From: Salinibacter pepae | Lineage (GTDB): Bacteria > Bacteroidota > Rhodothermia > Rhodothermales > Salinibacteraceae | Assembly: GCF_947077775.1 (NCBI RefSeq) | Contig: NZ_CAMTTE010000002.1 | Location: 1-39,810 of the forward strand | Direction: 5' to 3' | DNA: 39,810 nucleotides | Shown: piece after piece, positions 23,096 through 30,257 of the stretch | Position numbering within the stretch: the stretch's first letter is position 1 | How the letters are laid out: every line of letters begins with the position of its first letter | Notes under the pieces: model-generated | What the model was told of the DNA's origin: nothing | The model's database searches: none | What the model saw: only the letters and a program-made list of their open reading frames with translations | Program-made: the position numbers and the translations under genes

Positions 23096-24868
23096 CCCTG
23101 GCAGCGCGCACAGGAAGAGCAGTCCCGGCGGGAGGGAGTGCGCCAAAGCGCCGAGCAGGCCGCGGGTAGCATGTCCGCTGGCGGCCTGGCCGGCGCTATT
23201 GGCATGTTTGGGGTGATGGCCAGCGCGGTCATGGGCGGGCCGAAGGCAGGCCGGGCGGCCCTGACCAAGCTGGGCAAGAGCCTGAAAGGCGGGAAGGCCG
23301 ACGACGCGTACCAGGCGCTCAAAGGCGGCAGCAAAAGCGCCGACGAGGGCGTAACCAGCGCCAAAAAGCTCGCAAGGAAACGCGACGACTTCACCCAGGG
23401 AGCCAGCGCGGACAAGGCGCTTATCGGCCAAAGCCGCGCGGAGGGCCAAACCGACTACTTCGAGAAGGCCGTCAACCAGTCTTCAAGTGGCCTCACCGCC
23501 GGAGAGAAGGTCGGCGCCGCGGCCCGCCGGGAGGCGGAGGCCGCGGGGATGGAAGGCGGCTCCGCGAGCATCAGCCGCTTTCTCTCTACCTCCGGCCTGA
23601 AGCCCGCAGCGAAGCTACAAAGGCGAGGCAAGAGCTGGCGCGAGACGAAGCAGGGCAAGGGCGCGTTCAAAACCTTGATGGACGCAGACCGCGGGAAGCA
23701 GCGGAAGATGCTCGGCGACATCGCGGCGGACGCGACCCAGGAGGCCGCCGCCACGCTTCCGGCAAGCTACGCGGCGGACTCCGCGTTAGGGCTCACCGGC
23801 GCGCCCTCCGACGAGGAGTTCTACGACGTCGGCGCCCAGACGGAAGCGGCGGTGGAGTATCTCCCGACATTCGCGGCCTACGAGATCGGAAGCCGGGCGG
23901 CCTTAGGTGGGGTGGGCGCGGCCCTGCAGGGCATCGGCAAAGCCGCGAAGAGCTACATGTCTGGCTCCGGCGGGATGGGCGTGGCCCAAACCGTAAGCAA
24001 CGCCTTCACCGCTATCTCGGACACGGCCAAAGCGATGGGCAAGGCCGGCTCCGAGGCGGAGACGCGCTTCAATCAGCGGGTCCGCGGAAGCGGCTCGACC
24101 GCGGAGATGGTCAAGCGCGGATACGAGCAGGCCGGGAAGTACATGACCGACCGAAAAGGCGCGCTCAAGGACCCGGCCAGCCGCCGCCTCGCCCGCGGCG
24201 ACTCGAAGGTAAAGCGCAACCCGGCGGAAACCAGCTCCACCCTCCGCGGCGCAAAGCAACTCTTCGACCGCGAAAGCGGCCGCAACGCCATCACGGAGAT
24301 GGCCATCGGGTCCTCCGGCCGCCCGGAAGACGAGGCGGTGGCGGCCCTGCAGGACGTCAAGTCCACGCTCTTTAGGGAAGGAGACCAGCCTCGCTCCCGT
24401 GTCGCCCGCATGCTGGGCGGAGATGCGGTGAGCTACGGCGAGCTGAAGCGCTCGAACATCGAGATGGCCGAGGAGACCCAGCGGCAGATGCAGTCGGTGA
24501 AGGAGGGCCTGGACGACGCGCGGCGCCAGGTCGAGGCCGAGGCCGGCAACGTGACCAACAACAAAGCCGCGGGCCTCATCGGGTCGATGGCCGAGCGCGG
24601 GGCAGAAGGCCTCCGGGTCTCCGGCTACATGAAGAAAGGCGGGGAAGTGATGCGCGTCCCGACCGGCCAAGACGCGCGGGCCAGCGCCGAAATTACTAAA
24701 TGCTCTGAGAGTTGCTGCGGCAAGAAGACTGCTGCGGCAAAAGGAAAACGCCCGGCACTCCCACCAAGGAAGCCGGGCGTCAGTGCTCATGTGGCACTGC
24801 GGAGAAATGGATCGGGATTTTCGGTCCCTACTTGTGCTTCGAAGACACGCCCAGGGACCGAAGCATAA
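23096..24868 (+). pseudogene. Large alanine/glycine-rich protein, truncated (phage structural or conjugation-type)
   Basis: Coding sequence with very high third-position GC runs from about 23096 to about 24690. The first available start is GTG 23138, yet in-frame coding (QRAQEEQSRREG) begins before it, so the 5' end is missing. Features: a hydrophobic glycine-rich segment (GGLAGAIGMFGVMASAVMGG), long charged Ala-rich helices, a middle segment (VEYLPTFAAYEIGSRAALGG), and a helical C-terminal part (MAEETQRQMQSVKEGLDDAR). Such Ala-rich helical proteins occur as phage internal/ejection proteins and as conjugation membrane proteins (TrbL type); I cannot decide. From about 24690 to the stop at 24868 the frame is no longer coding-like and reads through a terminator, so the 3' end is lost too. 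Confidence 0.5.
24748..24780 (-). terminator. Terminator-like hairpin, minus orientation
   Basis: A 9-bp stem (acgcccggc 24748-24756 with gccgggcgt 24772-24780) followed on the minus strand by an interrupted T-run (tttcctttt). Just before it (about 24711-24742) is a direct duplication containing gctgcggcaa. The T-run fits transcripts coming from the IS element. Confidence 0.55.
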
Positions 24869-24955
24869 CGCCTGCCCACTTGCTTCACTTTTTCTTCTTG
24901 TTTTGTTTACTCCGGCGTCACAGTTCCTGTTGAAAACCCAGGGTGGGGTTTTGGT

Positions 24956-25972
24956 GCGTTATGTGAATCAGGGGTTGAGAGCGAGGATCAGCATCGCAGC
25001 AGCGAGCCGACCGAAGGCGTGAGCGAGCAGTCCCTAGTATGAGCGCACCTTCGAGGCCCGCCGAATCCCGGTTCTCTCGTTGATCCAGTTGAATAGCGAC
25101 TCGATCGGCCGGGAGAATCCGGCTTACAGCCTTGGAAAACAGCTTATCTGCCGCCGGAAGGGTCTTCTGGCCCTTGTCCTTCTCGGGCCAGAGTCAGCAG
25201 ATCAAGGTTCTGGTCCTCCGCGAGCCTCTCTTTGAGCGGTCCTTCGCAGCAGGCCTTGTCTCCACAGAGAACCCCGCCTTCGATTGTCGGCAAAACGCGC
25301 CGGAGAGCGCGAAGATCGTTTTCACTTCCGGGTGTCAGTCCGGCCCGCTCCGGAATCGGAAGCTGCTCGGATCTGCGCTCGACGACAAGATGGAGTTTCA
25401 CGCCGTGAAAGAAGATATCCTTAGAGGAGCAGTAACCGACCGGTGCGAGCCGGTCGGAGGCCACCGTTGCCTGGGAGGCCCGCTGTCCCTTCGCCAGCAT
25501 AATCGGCATCGAGTCGGCAATGCGAATCATCCCATCTCGGGTCTTTTTGCAGCCGACTTCGGAGAGGGCCTCTTCAACCATCGGAGCAAAAACGGCGCTC
25601 AGCCAGCCCGGACGGCGATTGTAGCTCTGATAAGAGGGAAGATCCGGGAACCACTCCGAAAAATGATCTTCCACGTATTCGTGAATCTCGCTGATGGTCT
25701 TTCGCTTTTTGATGAGCCCGAATACGTAAATCGTCAGTACCTCCTCGTCGGTAAACTCCGGATCGCTATTGTTGCTCTGCCGCTGGGCCGCCGCAGCGAG
25801 TCGGCCTCCGAACCGACAGGTTCTTGCGCTGGCAGATGAACAGGTAGATTCGAACAGGTGTAGAAGTAGCGTCCATGTCTCCAAGGGCGGCTTAGCAGAA
25901 AGATGTTTGGTTGCACCTTTCTTCAAGCCGCCTGCGGCGATGTGGTTTTTCAACCCCTGATCGGCGTAATGT
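24956..25972 (-). mobile_element. IS982-like insertion sequence, decayed copy
   Basis: A 1.0-kb element bounded by imperfect terminal inverted repeats: left end atgtgaatcaggggttga (24961-24978), right end tcaacccctgatcggcgtaa (25950-25969), sharing tcaggggttga. Inside lies one transposase gene on the minus strand, as in IS982-family elements. No unambiguous target duplication is visible. A second, partial copy in opposite orientation ends at about 27093. Confidence 0.75.
24968..25876 (-). pseudogene. IS982-like transposase with several frameshifts and a nonsense codon
   Basis: The longest intact part (EFTDEEVLTIYVFGLIKKR, LPSYQSYNRR, RIADSMPIMLAKGQRAS, FFHGVKLHLVVERR, GDKACCEGPLKERL) matches the DDE transposase of IS982-like elements, with D of IADS and D of GDKA as likely catalytic Asp residues. 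A natural start is ATG 25876 (MDATSTPVRIYLFICQRKN), one frame away from the main part. Near 25185 the frame shifts again (expected KDKGQKTLPAADKLFSKAV); near 25105 it shifts once more to RPIESLFNWINERTGIRR; and SKVRSY is followed by TAG where the second copy has CAA. So transposition in cis is not possible. A longer reading that starts at 26004 runs outside the inverted repeat and is not the real start. Confidence 0.8.
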
Positions 25973-25992
25973 AGATTAAAAAAACAGGACTC

Positions 25993-26631
25993 ATGTGTAG
26001 ACATTTCGGGTATGCATCAATCTTATCAATTGTACTGATACTTGCTTCCTGTAACGATTCTACTATAAATGGATTCGAGTGTAAAGGAAAAACTGATAAC
26101 TTAACTAAAGCACTAGGAATCAACATAGAAAATATCAGTAATGCATGCGGTGGATACGATAAAAAAATGAAGAGGTCACCGCTTTACATATATGGCCTAC
26201 CTAACGAGTCCGAACATCACGTAAGATCTTTACGAGCAAGTGCAATACTCGACACGGTTAGATTAGTTAACCTTGCAAACAGATATTCTGGCGAAGCTTT
26301 GAGCGAAGGTGAAAACCTCAGAGACTACTCACCCTTTAACGAAAAGTACCAAAATATTAAATCAAAATATGAACATTCAGAGGAATGGGTCAAAACTGGA
26401 ATTGACACTACCAATGAAGAGGGTAGTTTTTATGGTAGTAACTACTACGTTGAAGAAAGATGGAGAAAGGCAAAATTATCGACGGAAGAAAAAATAGATG
26501 GTAGGGCAGAGGTAAAGCTACAAAAGAGGCTAATCATAGAAACAAAGTCTGTTCCCGGAAAAGAATACAAGGAGTCTGATAATATATATGCGGTGGTACT
26601 CCTTATAGTTAGGGATTCTGCTTACTACTGA
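25993..26631 (+). CDS. AT-rich lipoprotein, unknown function
   Basis: A 212-residue protein with a lipoprotein signal (YASILSIVLILASC, lipobox LASC at about residue 20). The mature part is polar and mixed alpha/beta: SPLYIYGLPNESEHHVRSLR, ILDTVRLVNLANRYS, SFYGSNYYVEERWRKAKLS, and a hydrophobic beta strand near the end (NIYAVVLLIVRDSAYY). It contains Cys residues in FECKGK and NACGGY that could pair. Its base composition (many A/T third positions, Lys and Asn rich) is unlike almost all neighbours and suggests recent arrival from a low-GC genome. It begins 21 bp beyond the end of the IS copy and lies between two inverted IS remnants, so it may have moved with them. No family recognised. Confidence 0.7.
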   Translation: MCRHFGYASILSIVLILASCNDSTINGFECKGKTDNLTKALGINIENISNACGGYDKKMKRSPLYIYGLPNESEHHVRSLRASAILDTVRLVNLANRYSGEALSEGENLRDYSPFNEKYQNIKSKYEHSEEWVKTGIDTTNEEGSFYGSNYYVEERWRKAKLSTEEKIDGRAEVKLQKRLIIETKSVPGKEYKESDNIYAVVLLIVRDSAYY

Positions 26632-26929
26632 CAAGTTATTCGTTAGATGTCAGGTAGGATACGTGATAGGAGAAGTCCAAACAGTATAAGAGCCGAACCA
26701 TCATCTCTTGCACAGCGAGGAAAGGTGATTCTCACTGCGCCCACTCCAACCACTTGATCTATGTCGATAAGACCAAACAAGAGATATCAATTAATTAGAG
26801 CAGATAGAAGACTCGGCTATCCAACCAGATGGGGCAGTCGCGACATCCCCACCCACTCCCACGACATCGGCGGACGGGGCGCCCCGCCATGGGGTCACGC
26901 GTCCGGCGTCTCCCCCCGTACCACGCCCC
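26632..26929. other. Intergenic stretch without recognised gene
   Basis: The AT-rich composition of the lipoprotein gene continues to about 26820 and then changes abruptly to GC-rich. An open frame from 26761 reads into the IS fragment but its first half has no protein character. A short hairpin (ggggcgccccgcc near 26877) marks the change. Confidence 0.35.
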
Positions 26930-27093
26930 GTGCGGATCGGCAGCCGATCGAGTCGCTTTTCAACTGGATCAACGAGAAAACCGGCATTCAGCGAGCCTCG
27001 AAGGTGCGTTCCTACCAAGGTTTGCTCGTATATGCATTCGGTCGGCTCGCTGCCGCAATGCTCCTGCTCTCAAACCCTGATTCGCATACGTTA
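26930..27093 (+). mobile_element. IS982-like element fragment (transposase 3' end and terminal repeat)
   Basis: The plus strand encodes RQPIESLFNWINEKTGIQRA, then SKVRSYQGLLVYAFGRLAAA, the C-terminal end of the same transposase as at 24968-25876 but intact in frame, followed by the element's terminus (ccctgattcgcatacgtta, 27074-27092). The orientation is opposite to the first copy; the 5' three quarters are missing. Confidence 0.82.
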
Positions 27094-27135
27094 TACAAAT
27101 CCAGCAATCACCGAGAGAAAGGCTCTACAGAAGGA

Positions 27136-27163
27136 AAGCTCGCCCACTGCGGCGGGCTTTTCG
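27136..27163 (+). terminator. Plus-strand terminator
   Basis: A 9-bp stem with one G-U pair (aagctcgcc 27136-27144 with ggcgggctt 27151-27159) and a short T-run. It follows the IS fragment and would end plus-strand transcripts before the convergent minus-strand operon. The bases up to 27347 show no gene. Confidence 0.7.
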
Positions 27164-27347
27164 TATTTCGGGCCGGTTTGGCTACACAACGTTCCCGGTT
27201 CCGTCTTGACTTTGTGCCACGCGTTGCGTCAATTTCAAACGCGCGACACATTTCGTTCGCTAAGACGGTGGGGGTGTCGCGTCGCCCGGTCAGAATCGGC
27301 CGGGCGTTTCCATGCCACTCATCTCTGTGCTACTCGTCGGAGGACAG

Positions 27348-27641
27348 TCAGGGCTGATCTCCCACCTCCCCACTGGCGTTCCTAAGCGCCCCGGCACACG
27401 TCTCTAGTCGAGCCGCGATGTGGCGGGCCTGCTCATCCGGACGCGGGAGCTCGGCCTCGTCGATCTCCAACTCCTCCGGCAACTCCTGCTGGCGGAGCCG
27501 GTGCCGGACGGCCGCGAGGTCTCCGGCGCACGCGTCCAGAACGTCGAGCACGGCGGTAATCGCTTCCGACAAGGGCACGCGGGCCGCGCCGTCGCCCTCC
27601 TGAGGTTCGTCTTCGCCAATCGGAAAATCAGAGTCAGGCAC
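27348..27641 (-). CDS. Small acidic helical protein
   Basis: A 97-residue acidic protein: MPDSDFPIGEDEPQEGDG, then helices (LSEAITAVLDVLDACAGDLA, AVRHRLRQQELPEELEID, DEQARHIAARLETCAGAL). No motif or membrane segment; coiled-coil contacts are likely. It is the last gene of the minus-strand series that starts with hsdM or the par genes, 33 bp behind the Uma2-like gene, so it may be its partner. No family recognised. Confidence 0.6.
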   Translation of the reverse strand: MPDSDFPIGEDEPQEGDGAARVPLSEAITAVLDVLDACAGDLAAVRHRLRQQELPEELEIDEAELPRPDEQARHIAARLETCAGALRNASGEVGDQP

Positions 27642-27674
27642 GATGCTACCTCGGTTGTCTACAGCTCCGCGTGT

Positions 27675-28181
27675 CTACAACTCGCTCGGAAACTCCTTTG
27701 CAATGCCCGACGCCTGAAGCTTTTCCTCAGCGAAGAAATGGACCTCTCCCTCTTCGGTCACGATCCATACCTCCTCGGCGCCGGCCTCCTGGTAGAGCTT
27801 TCGCTTCTCTTTCATCTCGTCCCAGCCACCCGGCCCGGACATCACCTCGATGCAAATTTCCGGCGCGACGGTTGGAGGGTCGCCAGCGCCTTCCATTTCC
27901 CGTACACGGCTCTCGCTCGCCCACGTGACATCTGCCTGGCGCACTCCCTTCCCTGTGGTAATCGGGCACTCTGGAAATACCTCTCCTCCAGTGAGGACGG
28001 CGTCAAGCTTCTTCTGGATTGCGCGCTGGAGCTGGGAGTGGGAGAACCGACGCGGACTCAAGACAATCTGGCCTCTGTGGTTGGTCTCGGTCTTGTAGGG
28101 AAGATCGCTGAGAAGCGGGTCGCCCACAATCTCCTGCCACCGCTTTTGGTGCTCCTCTTTTGCCGTCGTTGTGGTTGGCAT
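27675..28181 (-). CDS. Uma2-family (DUF820) putative restriction-endonuclease-like protein
   Basis: A 168-residue protein from ATG 28181 (MPTTTTAKEEHQKRWQEI); a longer reading starts in noncoding sequence. It shows the Uma2/DUF820 core of the PD-(D/E)xK superfamily: a strand-helix N-part (HSQLQRAIQKKLDAVLTGGE), VRQADVTWAS with the first Asp, PEICIEVMSGPGG with Glu in the second strand, then EKRKLYQEAGAEEVWIV and a final VHFF strand. The family's E-V-x-S motif and the K-x-x-Y-x-x-x-G-x-x-E-(V/Y)-W motif are clear. The function of the family is poorly defined; transposon links and defence roles have been proposed. Its own terminator is not visible. Confidence 0.82.
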   Translation of the reverse strand: MPTTTTAKEEHQKRWQEIVGDPLLSDLPYKTETNHRGQIVLSPRRFSHSQLQRAIQKKLDAVLTGGEVFPECPITTGKGVRQADVTWASESRVREMEGAGDPPTVAPEICIEVMSGPGGWDEMKEKRKLYQEAGAEEVWIVTEEGEVHFFAEEKLQASGIAKEFPSEL

Positions 28182-28278
28182 GGCAGATGGCTGATTATTC
28201 GAAGCAGGATTGAAACGCGGGCAGTAGCAGGTGGGTTCTCGGCAGGCGCCCTGCCGACTGGGAGAAGGCAAGGAATAG

Positions 28279-28302
28279 AAAACCCGGCCTGTTCGGGCTG
28301 GG
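28279..28302 (-). terminator. Terminator behind the SNase gene (minus strand)
   Basis: A stem of cccagcc and ggccggg with one mismatch and a cgaaca loop, then TTTTC on the minus strand. It ends transcription from the SNase gene and separates it from the Uma2-like gene. Another inverted pair (ggcagg/cctgcc near 28240) lies beyond it. Confidence 0.6.
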
Positions 28303-28418
28303 CCTCAACTCGGGCATGTGAGGCTGGCTATGCCATCCAAATCACTCCAAAGAAAGTAAGTTGCGACGTCCGCAGGAGGACCGAGGCCGCTCCCATCACC
28401 ACTCGCGGAGACGCTATC

Positions 28419-29081
28419 TCACATGTTTCTCCCGCCAGGTAAGCTCTCGCAAGCCTGGCCGTCTCCATCTCCGTCCAAATTGTGTGGGTCGCCCGGCTGG
28501 TGCCGTTCAAAAAACCGCTGGGCTTCCGGCTGGGTGTCGAAGTCCGAGCAGTCGCGGTCCTCTACCGATGTCTCGCCCGGCCCTGACGTGCGGTCCCGCC
28601 ACTCCCACGGTGGGACCGGATTGCCCTGTGACCACAGGCCACGCTTCGCGTTGCGGGCCTGGCGCTCCAGCCTCCTGTACTCGCTTTCGTTTGGCGCGTA
28701 CTCGTCGTAGTGCCACGCCAGTCCGTCTCCGATGAGCATGGCCCCAAGGTCACCTCCCTGAATCTCTATGGAGGCTACAGCGCGGCCGTAACGGCCGATC
28801 TCTTCGACGTCAACCCGAACGTCCTTCCCGCCGACGTATCGCCGTGCGGCCCTTGTAGCAGCTGTCCCATAGGACTGCGAGGACTCCGGAGCGTCAACGC
28901 CATGGAGGCGGATGGTGACCTCCCCATCAGCGGAGCGGCGGACGTCGTAGGTGTCGCCGTCTTTGACCTCTGTGACGCGGGCCGTGAACGTCTGGCCCGA
29001 CTGTACCTGAGCTTGGGCCGCAGAGAGCGGAACGGCTGCGCAGAGGATGATGGCGGCTAGAAGGAGTCGAAAGCGCTGCAT
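28419..29081 (-). CDS. Secreted thermonuclease (SNase) with Excalibur calcium-binding domain
   Basis: A 220-residue protein with a Sec signal peptide ([19 protein letters not shown]). Residues 31-150 form a staphylococcal-nuclease domain: VKDGDTYDV (calcium-binding Asp, DGDT at 41-44), [11 protein letters not shown] (catalytic Arg58 and Glu66 equivalents) and [11 protein letters not shown] (catalytic Arg near 100), then the helix ARNAKRGLW. Residues 174-215 are an Excalibur domain ([20 protein letters not shown], then [16 protein letters not shown]) with the DxDxDG calcium loop and two Cys. It probably degrades DNA or RNA outside the cytoplasm, giving nutrients or limiting DNA uptake. It is 33 bp downstream of the DUF4268 gene. 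Confidence 0.93.
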   Translation of the reverse strand: MQRFRLLLAAIILCAAVPLSAAQAQVQSGQTFTARVTEVKDGDTYDVRRSADGEVTIRLHGVDAPESSQSYGTAATRAARRYVGGKDVRVDVEEIGRYGRAVASIEIQGGDLGAMLIGDGLAWHYDEYAPNESEYRRLERQARNAKRGLWSQGNPVPPWEWRDRTSGPGETSVEDRDCSDFDTQPEAQRFFERHQPGDPHNLDGDGDGQACESLPGGRNM

Positions 29082-29114
29082 GGCGACAGAAAAGGTCTGG
29101 GTCGCTACAGATGA

Positions 29115-30119
29115 TTAGCTTTCCTCAATCCTCGCCCTCTCTGAAGCTTGAGGACTCCATTCGCTTGCGTCCAGCTCCCGAAGCCGCGTTGAGAAGGCCC
29201 GGTGGAAGGCGCCGAGGAGCTCTCTCATCCGGCTGTGTTGCTCGGGCCACTCGTCCCGATCCATCGGGTCGGCCTCCCACTCGTGCTGGACAACGCACAC
29301 CTTCTTATCCGGCTTTGGGAGCCAGCTCAGCTCAACGCCGATCTCCCCTTCGATAGCATCCTTCTCTTGCCTCAGCAGGTGGAAAAGCGGCTCGGCTTCC
29401 TCCTGGTCTTTCAGCGCTAGCTGAACGGCCACGCGCTGGTCCCGAGTGTTGACCCGTGCCGTGAGTTGGCATCCCGAGCGGCCGACGGCATAATTTGTCC
29501 AGTGCTGTGGCCTGGGCGTGCGCGGTTGGACCTGGCTTCCCTGCTCCTCAAGGCGTTCGGAGAGGGCCGTCCAGTAGTCGAGTTGAAGCTTCTTTGTCTC
29601 TGTAAGCTCCCCGTCCCGGCCCGAAGCGCGCGAGACGGTTTTCGACCAGTCGTTGGGCTTCGACGCAAGGTTAAACTTCGGAGCCACCGGAGAGCTGCCG
29701 ATCTGCCAGAGCTCGATCTCGATTCCGAAGAAGCTGATCTCCTCTTCGGTGACGCTATTGAGCCAGTCAAGCGCGGCGCGGTGAGGATTGCGGACCTGCC
29801 GGGCAATCCAGATGATCGTCACGGCGTCCAGGCCCGCGGCGTACGTCAAGAGCTGGCCCAGGTGACCATGGTCTGTCAGGTTGAGCTGATTTTCGATCAG
29901 CACCATCTGGTCGTCGACCGTGTCCCTGCATAGGATGTCCGCGCTGAACGGGCCGACGTTCTTTTCGGTGCCTTCGAGCTCAAGATCGAGGCCGATCGTG
30001 CTAGCAAGGCGGCTCAAGTTCTCTTCTTCCGCCAGCCACGGGGTGAAGTCTTGGGCCTCATCCGGCCATACCTCGCGTGGGTCGACCTTCGCGATGTTTC
30101 CCAACTCGGGCGTTTCCAT
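29115..30119 (-). CDS. DUF4268-type nuclease-like protein linked to restriction genes
   Basis: A 334-residue protein. Its N-terminal 150 residues contain a PD-(D/E)xK-like core: GPFSADILCRD (Asp61), MVLIENQLNLTDHGHLGQLL (Glu76-x-Gln78), then TYAAGLDAVTIIWIARQVRN and HRAALDWLN. This N-terminal layout is typical of DUF4268 proteins, with the DUF4268 domain itself C-terminal (QLDYWTALSERLEEQGSQV, NYAVGRSGCQLTARV, then LFHLLRQEKDAIEGEIG). It resembles the NucS/RecB-type nuclease fold and often appears near restriction or phage-defence genes. It directly follows hsdR (139-bp gap), so a helper role in defence is likely but unproven. Confidence 0.75.
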   Translation of the reverse strand: METPELGNIAKVDPREVWPDEAQDFTPWLAEEENLSRLASTIGLDLELEGTEKNVGPFSADILCRDTVDDQMVLIENQLNLTDHGHLGQLLTYAAGLDAVTIIWIARQVRNPHRAALDWLNSVTEEEISFFGIEIELWQIGSSPVAPKFNLASKPNDWSKTVSRASGRDGELTETKKLQLDYWTALSERLEEQGSQVQPRTPRPQHWTNYAVGRSGCQLTARVNTRDQRVAVQLALKDQEEAEPLFHLLRQEKDAIEGEIGVELSWLPKPDKKVCVVQHEWEADPMDRDEWPEQHSRMRELLGAFHRAFSTRLRELDASEWSPQASERARIEES

Positions 30120-30143
30120 GCTTCGTGTTTGGTCAGTTTACTG

Positions 30144-30181
30144 GATAGGCTTCCGTCGCCATGATAGGCTTCCGTCGCCAT
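30144..30181. repeat. 19-bp perfect direct duplication
   Basis: The sequence gataggcttccgtcgccat occurs twice head to tail in the gap between hsdR and the DUF4268 gene, just upstream of the latter on the minus strand. The perfect identity indicates a recent duplication. Confidence 0.95.
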
Positions 30182-30257
30182 GAAGAGAATGAGGACACGG
30201 GACGTGCAGTATGTACGTGCCGCGTAGGCTCCGATGGCGACGGCTGGAAACGAGAGG

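Noticed and set aside
22796-23449. Long minus-strand frame of 217 codons
   Set aside because: Only the part below about 23060 has coding bias on this strand; above it the plus strand carries the real coding sequence.
25144-26004. Transposase gene with the long N-terminus starting at 26004
   Set aside because: That start lies outside the terminal inverted repeat; the likely native start is ATG 25876 in another frame, so the gene is a frameshifted remnant.
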